Assembly (NCBI GenBank): GCA_017460915.1
Contig: JAFUAA010000049.1
Coordinates: 82,547-146,546, forward strand
DNA length: 64,000 nucleotides
Direction: 5' to 3'
DNA from: Bacteroidales bacterium
Lineage (GTDB): Bacteria; Bacteroidota; Bacteroidia; Bacteroidales; F082
Positions 1 to 8,198 of the stretch are shown one piece after another; the first letter of the stretch is position 1; the number at the start of each line of letters is the position of its first letter. The notes beneath the pieces were generated by a model. The model was not told the origin of the DNA. It made no database searches and saw only the letters and a list, made by a program, of their open reading frames with translations. A program made the position numbers and the translations under genes.

Positions 1-2781
1 CACAACGAGTTGGTTGCCGTTCCATCCGTCGCCGTAGCTGTCGCTAAGGTCGAAGACCACGTTGCAGCTGTTCTTCAAAATGCCGTTGCCTTCGGCGACG
101 AGGCCGCCATCAGCGTTAAGTGTGAAGGAGAGCGGGATTTGCTCCGTTTCGGGGCAGTTGGCAGCCACGGTGACATTGAACACGCAGTAGCCGACGCCAC
201 TCGGGTCGATGGTGCCAACTTCACAGGTGGCATTTTCAAAACTGACATAATTGCTTGTAGAAGCGATGCTGCCCATGGCGTTGGTAGCCATGTAGTGACC
301 GACGTTCTTGAAAGCAGCGGTCAGGGTCAGGGTCTCGCCAGGGACGAATCCGCCACCCAGGGCAATGCCAGCGTATTCCAACACGGCTTCGCCAGCGGTC
401 ACATAGACTTTGCCTTCCCATGCGTCGTTGCCGCAAACGGCGTTGACCATAATGGTGAAGCGGGTGCCGTCAGCCACGCCTTGAGCGATGCTGTAGGTGA
501 AACCAGTCAGTTCGATGGTGGCGTCAGGAGCCAAAGTGCCGAAGTTGGAAGTGCCGTTGATGATGGTCAGGTCGGTGTTGTCGCAAGTCAGGGTGACGTT
601 GGTCGTGCCGCTGGTGGGTTGCGTACCCACATTCTTCACGGTGATGTTCATCGAAGATTGTTCGCCCACGTGGGCATTGGCAGGAGTGTAAGTGTCGACG
701 GAGACGTAGGCACCATTCATCGCGGCGGCAGGAACCACAGCGATGTAGGGACGACGGTTGGGGTGCGTCACGCAGATGGTAACGTCGCCGCCAGAAGTGA
801 TGGGCTCGATGGCGATGTCGGCAGTGCCTTCTTCGCCGATGAGGCCAGCGCCATAGAGGACGCCGTCCTTCGAAATGCCGACGTATGAACCGGCATCAGC
901 GCTGACGGTGTAGTAGTCCAAGCCGATGGGCAGGGTGGGCAGATGGTTCACCGTGTTGTAAGTAGGTTCAATGCGGAAAGGCATCACGGAAGCATCACCC
1001 AACACATGGTAGGCTTGCCAGTAATAGGTCGGGCTGCTGTGGGTTTGGTAGTTGCCGGCGTGAGCATAGCAAACGGCCAGATTGCCGACGAACAACATGG
1101 AGGCGACGGTGTTATAGGTGTCGTCCATCCAGACGGCATCGTAAACGCCAATCGAGGACTCTTCAACGGTAGGTACGGCACCGCCGTGGGTGTTGGTGGC
1201 ACCAACGCCAAAGTAATAGTCCTCATACCAATAGGTGGAAGGGCAGGAGCCGATGTAGGCATAGGCAGCCCTCGTGTTGGCACGAATCATGGCCTCGCCG
1301 AAGCAAGTGCCCGATATGCCCCAGTCGGCGGCTTCGCAGCAGTTGCCCATGGCCAGGAAAGGCATGCCTTCGTTGGTGAGGTTGTTGACATCGCTGACGT
1401 TCAGACCTGGATCAGCCCAGCCGCTGTTGCTGCCGTGAGCCGTGTAGTTGACGAAACCAACACCCGTGTTCAGGCTAGCATACGGGTTGTTGTAAGGCTG
1501 TCCGAGGAAATTGTATACGTTGTTGAAGCCGTGTTCCTCGTTGTAATAATAGTTCATCGCATATTGGATGGTAGGTTTGCCGACGGTAGGATTCCAACTG
1601 GCATCCCAACCGGCGATGAGCAGCACGTTGCTGAGATACTCGGTGCCACGGTTCGGGCTTTCAAATTGCACTTTCTCGTACCACAAAGTCTTGGTGATGA
1701 TGTTTTGCATTTGTTCCACGGTCTGGGCACACATGCGGCTGTGGAAGATGTCGGGGTAATAGTCGTTGTCGACGCTTTCGTAATACAGGTCGGTGACGCA
1801 GTGTGATTCGCTACCAGTGGCCGAAGCGGGCACTTGCTCCTTGTCGCCGAAGATGATGACGAAGGAGGGGGCATCGGTGGCATACTTGTCTTGGATGAAG
1901 CTGCGGATGGCAGAGGCATTGCTACCGATTTCGTCGGTGAAGTTCACGTCCATGTAGAAGCCTTTCGTGGTCTTCCAATCAATCCATTCCTGCATGCACT
2001 CCTCAAACATGCGGTCGGCAATGACCAGCATCTTCACAGGGGATTGCCAAAGGTCGGGGTGCTGGTCATACACGTCATCGCGCCAGTTGAACATTTGGTT
2101 GTAGATGCTGGCGAAATAGGGGCTGAAAGTACGGACAAACTCGCTTTCGGCAGCGCCTTTGTCGTAGTCGTTGTAGCGCACTTCCACCTCGATGTCGTTA
2201 TAAACCGTGATGGCGTTCTCGGAAGGATTGTAGTTGATGGGATTGATGGTCAGTGAGCCAACGCTGATGCCACGCAGGTTGCCTTGAAGCTCAAGCTCGG
2301 CAACGGGACGGTTGCTGAAAGCTCTTGAGGCATAGGCTTTTTCGTTGTAGGCAAACACGATGTCTTCGGGCTTTTGGTCCTTGCGGACGGAAGCTTGCTG
2401 AGGCATCACGGTGTGAATGCCGAAGTCGGCCAAACGATAGGTCGTGGTGCTGTAGTTCTTCACTTCAACGGTGACGTTCTTGGCACCGTAAGGCAAAGCA
2501 ATCAATTGGTGAGCAGCGGGAAGCGAAGGGTCGCCCACGTTGCCCGAGGGATAGGTGCCGTCCATCTTGAGGGTGGAGAACACACCTTTTTCATTGGCGA
2601 CTTCAGCGGCATCGATGCTGCTGAAGCTGAAGCTGGCGGTGAAGCCGGCATCGGTCACATTGGCGCATTGTTGCGCAGACTGGGCTCTGCCAAGCTCAAT
2701 GCGTCCTTGGGCGTTGGCTTGCGAGCCGATGAGCATTCCCATCATGAGGAAAGCTGCAGTGAGTAAATGTACTCTTTTCAT
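1..2781 (-). CDS. Gingipain-like C25 cysteine peptidase, secreted (3' end beyond the window)
   Basis: The frame is open from the ATG at 2781 to the left edge, giving 927 codons without a stop. Residues 1-25 form a signal peptide ending in ANAQ. A propeptide-like region of about 200 residues follows, then a C25 peptidase domain. The catalytic pair is visible: His449 in NYTAHGS and Cys481 in MGNCCEAADW, 32 residues apart, close to the spacing in gingipain R. After about residue 600 come beta-rich, Ig-like stretches, and the visible end carries DSYGDGWNGN, a motif seen in gingipain adhesin domains. By family knowledge such proteins leave the cell by type IX secretion and degrade proteins outside it. 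The C-terminal sorting domain would lie beyond the window, so export by that route is inferred. Confidence 0.93.
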   Translation of the reverse strand, partial: MKRVHLLTAAFLMMGMLIGSQANAQGRIELGRAQSAQQCANVTDAGFTASFSFSSIDAAEVANEKGVFSTLKMDGTYPSGNVGDPSLPAAHQLIALPYGAKNVTVEVKNYSTTTYRLADFGIHTVMPQQASVRKDQKPEDIVFAYNEKAYASRAFSNRPVAELELQGNLRGISVGSLTINPINYNPSENAITVYNDIEVEVRYNDYDKGAAESEFVRTFSPYFASIYNQMFNWRDDVYDQHPDLWQSPVKMLVIADRMFEECMQEWIDWKTTKGFYMDVNFTDEIGSNASAIRSFIQDKYATDAPSFVIIFGDKEQVPASATGSESHCVTDLYYESVDNDYYPDIFHSRMCAQTVEQMQNIITKTLWYEKVQFESPNRGTEYLSNVLLIAGWDASWNPTVGKPTIQYAMNYYYNEEHGFNNVYNFLGQPYNNPYASLNTGVGFVNYTAHGSNSGWADPGLNVSDVNNLTNEGMPFLAMGNCCEAADWGISGTCFGEAMIRANTRAAYAYIGSCPSTYWYEDYYFGVGATNTHGGAVPTVEESSIGVYDAVWMDDTYNTVASMLFVGNLAVCYAHAGNYQTHSSPTYYWQAYHVLGDASVMPFRIEPTYNTVNHLPTLPIGLDYYTVSADAGSYVGISKDGVLYGAGLIGEEGTADIAIEPITSGGDVTICVTHPNRRPYIAVVPAAAMNGAYVSVDTYTPANAHVGEQSSMNITVKNVGTQPTSGTTNVTLTCDNTDLTIINGTSNFGTLAPDATIELTGFTYSIAQGVADGTRFTIMVNAVCGNDAWEGKVYVTAGEAVLEYAGIALGGGFVPGETLTLTAAFKNVGHYMATNAMGSIASTSNYVSFENATCEVGTIDPSGVGYCVFNVTVAANCPETEQIPLSFTLNADGGLVAEGNGILKNSCNVVFDLSDSYGDGWNGNQLVV

Positions 2782-2852
2782 TGTTGAAACATTAAGTTAA
2801 TACTAATTTGTTCATTATATGAGTGCCATGAATGGCACCGATAATCAACCCG

Positions 2853-2860
2853 CAAAAATA
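2853..2860 (-). promoter_or_regulatory. TAnnTTTG -7 box for the C25 peptidase
   Basis: TATTTTTG on the minus strand, the Bacteroidetes sigma-ABfr -7 consensus. It leaves a leader of about 65 nt, which contains a small palindrome (GTGCCAT/ATGGCAC) at 2822-2837. Confidence 0.6.
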
Positions 2861-2935
2861 GAAAAATTTCCCGAAGTCTGTTCAAAAAATTTCGGGAAAT
2901 GTGCATTAATCGGACCGAAAAATTGTCAAAAAGGC

Positions 2936-4546
2936 TTATTTGCCTTTCAAAATGCGTTTGTATTCCTTTTCGCTGCCCAGGATTTCCAAGGCTTTCTTGA
3001 TGCCTGCGTCCTCCTTGGCCATCACCTCATAATATTGTTGCGTCTCCCAAACATTGCGGGCTATCAAGGCTTTCACTTGCAGGAGGATGAATTTCTCGGA
3101 GTGGGCAAACTGCTCGTCGTTCCATTCCACCTTGGCTTCCTCGGCGGCTTTCTTCAACCCTTGAACGAGGTTGTCGCCTACTTCAAAGGTCTTGTTGAAG
3201 TTCTTGAAATCGTCATATTCGGCCTTGATTTCATCGCGGTGCTTGAGGGCGTAATCCGTTGTGAATCGGTTTATTGCGCCCTTACGGACGAGGTTGGTGT
3301 ATAGCTTGCTGTTGTAGGCTGTGTCGACGGGGATGAAGATGTCGGGCATGATGCCGCCACCGCCGTAAACGGTGCGACCACCGTCGGTCTTATACTTCAA
3401 CGAGTCGGGGAAGTGGATGCTGTCGGCGTGGAAGTATTCGCCGTGTTCGAGGCGCTTGGTCATTTCCTTGGCGTAATCCTCGGCACCGTTTTCGTAGGGG
3501 CGTTGGATGCAACGTCCCGATGGCGTGTGGTAGCGCGAGGTGGTGAGGCGGATTTGCGAGCCATCGGGCAGGTTGAAGGGTCTTTGTACCAGGCCTTTGC
3601 CGAATGAGCGCCGTCCGATGACGACACCACGGTCGTGGTCCTGCATGGCGCCCGAGAAGATCTCGCTGGCCGAGGCCGAGCCTTCGTCAATCAAGACGAC
3701 GAGTTTTCCGGAAGTGTAAACTCCGGCGGGAGTGCTGCGCCATTCTTGGCGGGGCGAGTGGATGCCTTCGGTGAAGACGACGAGGCGGTCTTCGGTGAGG
3801 AACTGGTCGACGAGCTCGATGGCGGTGTTGAGGTAGCCGCCCGTGTTGCCGCGCAGGTCGAAGATGAGCGACTCCATGCCTTGGGCTTGCAGCTTGGCGA
3901 AGGCTTCCCTGAACTCTTGCGCCGATTCTTGCGCGAAGCGGTCGAGCTTGATATAGCCGATATGGTCGTCAAGCATATACGCAGCGTTGATGCTGTTCAG
4001 CGGAATCTTGTCGCGGACGATTTCAAAGTCAAGGAGTTCGGGATCGTTGCCGCGTTTCACGCTCACGGTGACTTTGGTGCCTTTTTTGCCGCGCAGGCGT
4101 TTTTGCACATATTCGTTGTCGATCTTTTTGCCGAAGGCTTCCTCACCGTCGATTTTGATGAACTGGTCGCCTGTCATGATGCCCACCTTTTCCGATGGGC
4201 CGCCCGCCGTGGGACTGATGACGGTGATGGTGTCGCGGATGAGTTGGTAGGTCACGCCGATGCCTTCGAAGCTGCCCACCAGCGGCTCGTTGGCTTTTTC
4301 CACGTCCTTTTTCGAGATGTAGGCCGAGTGCGGGTCGAGTTCCTTCAGTGCGGCCACGATGGCGTCTTCCGTCACCTTGTCGGTGTTGGCCGTGTCCACA
4401 TAGAAATTCTCGATGAGATACAGCGTGGTAGCCAGTTTCTGCGCATTCATCTGCGCCTTGGTTTGGGGTTTCTGGGGTTGGTTTTGGGCGGAAAGAATAA
4501 TGCTTGCAAATAGCAATACATTGGTTAATAATAACTTGATTTTCAT
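2936..4546 (-). CDS. S41 family carboxy-terminal processing peptidase (CtpA/Prc-like)
   Basis: A 536-residue protein with a signal peptide (residues 1-20, ending LSAQ), so periplasmic. Residues 90-180 form a PDZ domain that would bind C-terminal tails of substrates. The S41 core follows, with the serine-lysine dyad readable as Ser292 in GSASASE and Lys317 in SFGKG. The 25-residue spacing equals that of Prc (Ser430/Lys455). Such enzymes trim or degrade envelope proteins. The start lies only 4 nt after the stop of the PIN toxin gene upstream on the same strand, so it probably shares that transcript. No promoter of its own is obvious. The family call is firm; the substrate is unknown. Confidence 0.95.
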   Translation of the reverse strand: MKIKLLLTNVLLFASIILSAQNQPQKPQTKAQMNAQKLATTLYLIENFYVDTANTDKVTEDAIVAALKELDPHSAYISKKDVEKANEPLVGSFEGIGVTYQLIRDTITVISPTAGGPSEKVGIMTGDQFIKIDGEEAFGKKIDNEYVQKRLRGKKGTKVTVSVKRGNDPELLDFEIVRDKIPLNSINAAYMLDDHIGYIKLDRFAQESAQEFREAFAKLQAQGMESLIFDLRGNTGGYLNTAIELVDQFLTEDRLVVFTEGIHSPRQEWRSTPAGVYTSGKLVVLIDEGSASASEIFSGAMQDHDRGVVIGRRSFGKGLVQRPFNLPDGSQIRLTTSRYHTPSGRCIQRPYENGAEDYAKEMTKRLEHGEYFHADSIHFPDSLKYKTDGGRTVYGGGGIMPDIFIPVDTAYNSKLYTNLVRKGAINRFTTDYALKHRDEIKAEYDDFKNFNKTFEVGDNLVQGLKKAAEEAKVEWNDEQFAHSEKFILLQVKALIARNVWETQQYYEVMAKEDAGIKKALEILGSEKEYKRILKGK

Positions 4547-4550
4547 GATG

Positions 4551-4976
4551 CTAATTGTGATTTTCGAGAATATCCAAAAACTGTTTAAGTTTCAATACGA
4601 ATAACTTGGGAAACAATATGTTCTTCAAAATGTCAAAAAGCTTGTCGTTGGAAACGATATAAGTGGCACTGGCGGCAAAAGCGCAATTCACGAACTTGTC
4701 GTCATCGTGGTCTGCCTCGATAAGCCAAAACTTGAAATAGGTATTGATTAATTCGACGTTTTTGCTCTTAAGCAGCAAATTAATGACATTCCTTGCGACG
4801 GAGGCAGAAGTCTTTTGTGCAATGATTTCCTCATACTTTTCTAAAATGTCATTTGACACACAAAGGATGTATTTGCCTGTTTGGAATCCTTTCCAAACGG
4901 GATAGTATTCGCTGTGTCGCGAAAGTGCCGCAATGAGGCAATTCGTGTCAAGCACTATTCTCAAGGGATTAGGCAT
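4551..4976 (-). CDS. PIN-domain toxin (COG1569-like)
   Basis: A 141-residue protein beginning with LRIVLDTNCLIAAL, the N-terminal strand and first acidic residue of the PIN fold. Further acidic residues are at ILEKYEE and in EADHDDDKFVNCA. PIN toxins are Mg-dependent RNases. The gene overlaps the upstream antitoxin gene by 8 nt, the usual order for this family. It ends 4 nt before the S41 protease. The RNA target cannot be read from the sequence. Confidence 0.85.
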   Translation of the reverse strand: MPNPLRIVLDTNCLIAALSRHSEYYPVWKGFQTGKYILCVSNDILEKYEEIIAQKTSASVARNVINLLLKSKNVELINTYFKFWLIEADHDDDKFVNCAFAASATYIVSNDKLFDILKNILFPKLFVLKLKQFLDILENHN

Positions 4977-5175
4977 TGTAAGGTGTCCTTAAGTGCTCGT
5001 TCAATACTTTGTCGATTTTCTCTTGGCTCCATTTGCCTTCATCCCACAATTGATCCATTTCTTCGTCCACTTTTCGGGCATAGTATTCGCATACTACATC
5101 GTTTAATTCCTTCACTTCTAATTCCTTCACTTCCTCTTCCGTGGTAAAGTGTGCCAAAAGACGAAGGAAATCCAT
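4969..5175 (-). CDS. Antitoxin partner of the PIN toxin, start region possibly frameshifted
   Basis: A 68-residue acidic helical protein ending in LRTPYNA, with the stretch EEMDQLWDEGKWSQEKID that I recall from antitoxins next to COG1569 PIN toxins. The ATG at 5175 is internal to what looks like a longer homologous frame. Codons 5176-5200 read LQNVGLNQAQ, which resembles the family N-terminus, but a stop closes this frame at 5206-5208. A better-placed ATG lies at 5207-5209, about 20 nt after a weak -7 box, in another frame. Losing one base near 5198-5201 would join the two as MTTNVGLNQAQMDFL. Either translation now begins at 5175 or the sequence has a one-base error or mutation there. Confidence 0.72.
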   Translation of the reverse strand: MDFLRLLAHFTTEEEVKELEVKELNDVVCEYYARKVDEEMDQLWDEGKWSQEKIDKVLNEHLRTPYNA

Positions 5176-5261
5176 CTGGGCTTGGTTTAATCCTACATTC
5201 TGTAGTCATAATTGTTTTGTTTATTTGCCGCGAAAGTAATCATTTTTTCCGAATAAATGCC

Positions 5262-5834
5262 TCACGGCCTCAAAATATCAAAAGTGTTGTCCTCGTTGAG
5301 CCTGATGATGGTCGAGCTTTTGGGTTTGCAGAAGCTGTCGTGGTAGAGCTGCACCTCGTAGTCGACGGCCTTTTTCAGTTCCTCCGATATGTCGCTGTAA
5401 ATCATCGCGGAAGGCTGCCCCGAGAGGTTGGCCGAGGTGGAGGTGATGGGCTTCCCGAGGCGGCGGATGACCTCTTGGCAGAACTCGTTTTTCACCACGC
5501 GGATGCACACCGACTTGTCGGCCGAGATGTTTTTCGCGAGGTTCTTGCTTTGGGCGAAGACGATGCTCAAAGGCTTGGAGGCGTGCGCGATGAGGTCGTA
5601 GGCGATGGCGGGCACGTCTACTACATAGTCCTTCAGCCGCTCGGCGGAATCGACGAGGACGATGAGGCTCTTGTTGGCGGGGCGTTGCTTCACCTCGTAG
5701 ATGCGGTCGCAGGCCTTGCTGTTGGTGGCATCGCAGCCGATGCCCCAGATGGTGTCGGTGGGGTAGAGGATGGTTTTCCCGGCCTTCAGTGCCGCCACCG
5801 TGCGTTCTATTTCTTCTTCAAATGATTTATCCAT
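5262..5834 (-). CDS. tsaC: L-threonylcarbamoyladenylate synthase (TsaC/Sua5/YrdC family)
   Basis: A 190-residue YrdC-domain enzyme that makes threonylcarbamoyl-AMP from threonine, bicarbonate and ATP, the first step of t6A formation on ANN-decoding tRNAs. Family motifs are clear: YPTDTIWGIGCDA, KQRPANKSL and the late STSANLSGQP. I chose the ATG at 5834 (MDKSFEEE) because the upstream extension to 5897 runs through a repeat and shows no family sequence. There is no Sua5 C-terminal domain, so it is the short type. It lies after the glycosyltransferase on the same strand, separated by an 89-nt repeat. Confidence 0.93.
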   Translation of the reverse strand: MDKSFEEEIERTVAALKAGKTILYPTDTIWGIGCDATNSKACDRIYEVKQRPANKSLIVLVDSAERLKDYVVDVPAIAYDLIAHASKPLSIVFAQSKNLAKNISADKSVCIRVVKNEFCQEVIRRLGKPITSTSANLSGQPSAMIYSDISEELKKAVDYEVQLYHDSFCKPKSSTIIRLNEDNTFDILRP

Positions 5835-5873
5835 GGTATTCGTTTTTGTTTTGGTCGCAATCTTGAGCCTTGA

Positions 5874-5962
5874 CGTCATTGCGGGCTTGACCCGCAATCT
5901 CCCTGCCGCTTGGATTTCGCCTTCGCGTTTGGGAGATAGCGGATGTTCCTCCGCTATGACGG
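5874..5962. repeat. 89-nt dispersed palindromic repeat, copy 1
   Basis: It begins CGTCATTGCGGGC and ends CTATGACGG, so its termini are complementary, with an inner hairpin GCGGATGTTCCTCCGC. A copy of exactly the same length lies at 43444-43532. It sits between the glycosyltransferase and tsaC. Confidence 0.75.
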
Positions 5963-5987
5963 TAAGGGCTCTGTTGTCGTTGTCCCA

Positions 5988-6749
5988 TCATCGTTTTTCT
6001 TTTAGTTTCTTTCTTAACAGATTGTATTTGTGTCGATTGGCCTGCATCATCGTGCGGCAGATGTAGAATCCCGTCTTGCCGTCGAGGAAGCCGCCTTTCA
6101 TAATATAGGTGCGGAAGAAATTCACGCTTGGGCTGAATAGCCACGGCAGGAGGCCCGTTTTCTTGCCTCGCTCGTAGTACGATTGCGCGCCTAATTCGGC
6201 GAAGTGGAACAGCTGCTTGCGGAAGGCCTCGGGCGTGTCCCACGAGTAATGCAGCAGGTCGCCATGCAGCAGCGTTTTCTTCGGCTCGCTCCCGAACTTG
6301 AGCCATTCGTGAATCAGGCCTTCCCATTGGGCGAAGCCGCGCCGCCAGATGCGAATCTTGGTCTCGGGATAGAGTCCGCAGGTCTTCACCCACCGACCGC
6401 AGTAGTTGTTGAGGCGGTTCATGGCAAATACTTCGTTGTCAGCAATTTCGCGCTCCTTGATGGCTTGGATGGACTGTCGCAACTCGTTGGAGAGGGCTTC
6501 GTCGGCATCAATGCTGAAGATGAGGTCGCATGTGGCGAGGTCGTCAGCGAGGTTTTTCTGGTCGGAATAGCCGAGCCAGTCCTGCGTGAAGAACTTCACG
6601 CCGTAAGCGTCGCAGATGGCCTCGGTCTTGTCGGTGGAATGGCTGTCCACGACGATGATTTCGTCGGCGACAGCCTTCACTGAATCAAGGCATTGCGCGA
6701 TTTTCTCCTCCTCGTTGAAAGTGATGATGACGACCGAAAGGGTGTTCAT
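5988..6749 (-). CDS. Family 2 glycosyltransferase (WaaE/KdtX-like)
   Basis: A 253-residue protein opening with LSVVIITFNEEEKIAQCL, the GT-A nucleotide-binding start of family 2. The metal-binding acidic triplet appears as SIDADEAL near residue 80. The layout (short GT2 domain, basic C-terminus KKLKEKR, no membrane segment) resembles cytosolic LPS-core glucosyltransferases. The sugar and acceptor are not readable. It starts 12 nt after the stop of the preceding hypothetical gene, so the two are likely cotranscribed. Confidence 0.88.
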   Translation of the reverse strand: MNTLSVVIITFNEEEKIAQCLDSVKAVADEIIVVDSHSTDKTEAICDAYGVKFFTQDWLGYSDQKNLADDLATCDLIFSIDADEALSNELRQSIQAIKEREIADNEVFAMNRLNNYCGRWVKTCGLYPETKIRIWRRGFAQWEGLIHEWLKFGSEPKKTLLHGDLLHYSWDTPEAFRKQLFHFAELGAQSYYERGKKTGLLPWLFSPSVNFFRTYIMKGGFLDGKTGFYICRTMMQANRHKYNLLRKKLKEKR

Positions 6750-6761
6750 GGTTTCTAAACA

Positions 6762-7280
6762 TTAATGGAAAACTTCTTGCTTGGCGTCTATTTGCCAGTT
6801 GCTTGGGCCATCTTGGCCGCGTTCAGCATCTCCACTTGTTTCAAGGCTTGTTCTCGCGTAGCTTGCGACGATGGACGCCCCAATAAGAGCCGAACCTGCC
6901 TTGCAGAGTCCTGCATGCTCTGGAATAGTGTATCGAGAAAAGTTTGTCGATCCATTTTGTATGTCGTTTATATAATTGTCGATCAGTTGAAGCGTGTGCT
7001 CCGAAAAAGCATTGTACTTTATTGATGTGTTGATTTGGTCTTGTTGCATCGGCCATTTTGTGAACCCCAACCGTTCTTTTGTGTCCCAATCGGGCTCGGG
7101 CACGATAACAACATTGCAGACCTCAATAATCTCATTTTCCGTCAGCCCAAGACCTGACCGCTCCAGTTCTTCTCGCACATCAAGCGTCCATCGGGAGTCG
7201 ATAAGCTCCGACCATCCCCTGTCTTCCAAATATCGGAGACCATTTGAAATCGCAGAAGGGTTTGAGGACGGCTTATTCAT
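6762..7280 (-). CDS. Hypothetical protein, 172 residues
   Basis: I do not recognise this protein. It has no signal peptide or membrane helix apart from a mildly hydrophobic stretch (ALIGASIVASYA) near residues 130-145. The N-terminus is polar with a WSELIDSRWTLDVREELE segment. It is preceded by a good -7 box 19 nt upstream and is followed within 12 nt by the glycosyltransferase, so it is the first gene of that small operon. Codon use looks less GC-rich than in the flanking core genes. It is probably real, but there is no function to offer. Confidence 0.6.
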   Translation of the reverse strand: MNKPSSNPSAISNGLRYLEDRGWSELIDSRWTLDVREELERSGLGLTENEIIEVCNVVIVPEPDWDTKERLGFTKWPMQQDQINTSIKYNAFSEHTLQLIDNYINDIQNGSTNFSRYTIPEHAGLCKAGSALIGASIVASYARTSLETSGDAERGQDGPSNWQIDAKQEVFH

Positions 7281-7298
7281 ACATCAATAATTTGATGG

Positions 7299-7306
7299 CA
7301 AAGGTA
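7299..7306 (-). promoter_or_regulatory. TAnnTTTG -7 box for the 7280 gene
   Basis: TACCTTTG on the minus strand, 18 nt before the ATG. It supports that start. Confidence 0.55.
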
Positions 7307-7327
7307 CGAAAAAGATGGCTTATCTTA

Positions 7328-7636
7328 TCAGTATATAATCAAAGACGAAGGCAAAATCTTATCAACAATCACAAAATCACCTTCAACGTGAAAAATTGCG
7401 GTCAGTTTACGTCTGCAAATTGGCAAAGTCTTAGCCTGGGGATGATAGCGTTTCGGCAATTTCAACGGACACTCTGGTCTCGTGGTTGCTAAATAACTCA
7501 AATCCGCCAGCTCGTCCAACAAGTTTTGAGTGTAGCGCTCGGCATGTTCAGGCCGTGAAACGCGGATGATAAAGTCGGAAATAGCCCCGATGTCCAATCG
7601 GACGGTTCCGCTCAATATGACTTTTTTCTCAGTCAT
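7328..7636 (-). CDS. RelE/ParE-superfamily toxin
   Basis: A 102-residue protein. The C-terminal part RRKLTAIFHVEGDFVIVDKILPS matches the closing strands of ParE/RelE toxins from Bacteroidetes (a 'wnIIFhIdgdyVvIdkI' pattern, from memory). The upstream gene overlaps it by 4 nt and encodes a small acidic protein, the normal antitoxin-toxin order. ParE members poison gyrase while RelE members cut mRNA; this sequence does not settle which. Confidence 0.8.
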   Translation of the reverse strand: MTEKKVILSGTVRLDIGAISDFIIRVSRPEHAERYTQNLLDELADLSYLATTRPECPLKLPKRYHPQAKTLPICRRKLTAIFHVEGDFVIVDKILPSSLIIY

Positions 7637-7824
7637 ATCTTGCTTCTAACGGCGGCCATCAATTCTTGCCCAAACTGTTCCAAAGTGATGTACTTCTTTG
7701 GGTGGTCCATATTGCGCATATCGCGTTCAATGGATTCCAACCAATAGGCACGCTGTTCGGGGGTTAGTTCATCCTGCATCGTGGCTAGGTTAATTTCTTC
7801 TATGGTGTCAATAACTGCGTCCAT
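7633..7824 (-). CDS. Antitoxin paired with the ParE/RelE toxin
   Basis: A 63-residue acidic protein (MDAVIDTIEEI to AAVRSKI). I placed the start at 7824, because the extension to 7896 would begin upstream of a clear -7 box. The stop overlaps the toxin start by 4 nt, suggesting translational coupling. No DNA-binding motif is obvious in its short sequence. Confidence 0.7.
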   Translation of the reverse strand: MDAVIDTIEEINLATMQDELTPEQRAYWLESIERDMRNMDHPKKYITLEQFGQELMAAVRSKI

Positions 7825-7845
7825 CACAAATTCATTTTTATAGCG

Positions 7846-7853
7846 CAAAATTA
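7846..7853 (-). promoter_or_regulatory. TAnnTTTG -7 box for the toxin-antitoxin pair
   Basis: TAATTTTG on the minus strand, 21 nt before the chosen antitoxin ATG at 7824. It decides that start over the longer frame. Confidence 0.55.
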
Positions 7854-7893
7854 CACATTTTTTCAAATATGGAAATCCTTTCCCAAAAAATGT

Positions 7894-7927
7894 CAAAACA
7901 AAAGGCGCGACAATCCTGCCGCGCCTT
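7894..7927 (-). terminator. Intrinsic terminator after the small membrane protein genes
   Basis: Stem AAGGCGCG/CGCGCCTT with a T-rich tract on the minus-strand downstream side. Confidence 0.7.
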
Positions 7928-8003
7928 CTTGATGGGTTTGCTGTTTCGAATTGTAATTGTTGGAATATAAGTCGTTGGATTACAAATTCAGAATAGCCTT
8001 TGA

Positions 8004-8198
8004 CTATCGTCCTTTATACACCTGATACATTTTCAAGAAAAAGTAACCGATGCAAATATAAGCAGCAATACTAAGGATCCTACCAATAGGGTTAATTATA
8101 TGTAAGATATTCGAAGAATACGGTATCACCCACCATATCAAGGTGTGGACTATTTGAATTATCACACCAATCAATCCAACTAAAGAAGCTTTTTTCAT
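8004..8198 (-). CDS. Small two-helix membrane protein, 64 residues
   Basis: Two hydrophobic segments (about residues 5-25 and 38-58) separated by a short polar loop, with a basic tail KMYQVYKGR. It overlaps the upstream membrane protein gene by 4 nt, so the two form a translationally coupled pair ending at the terminator at 7894-7927. I do not recognise the family. Confidence 0.65.
   Translation of the reverse strand: MKKASLVGLIGVIIQIVHTLIWWVIPYSSNILHIINPIGRILSIAAYICIGYFFLKMYQVYKGR

Noticed and set aside
10-1806. Long open frames on the plus strand (about 290 codons each) opposite the left-edge peptidase
   Set aside because: They are antisense to a clear C25 peptidase with signal peptide and catalytic His/Cys on the minus strand, have no recognisable domains, and lack promoters. 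They result from GC-rich codon use.
3635-4513. 292-codon plus-strand frame opposite the S41 protease
   Set aside because: The minus strand encodes a complete S41 enzyme with intact Ser292/Lys317; the opposite frame shows no domain.
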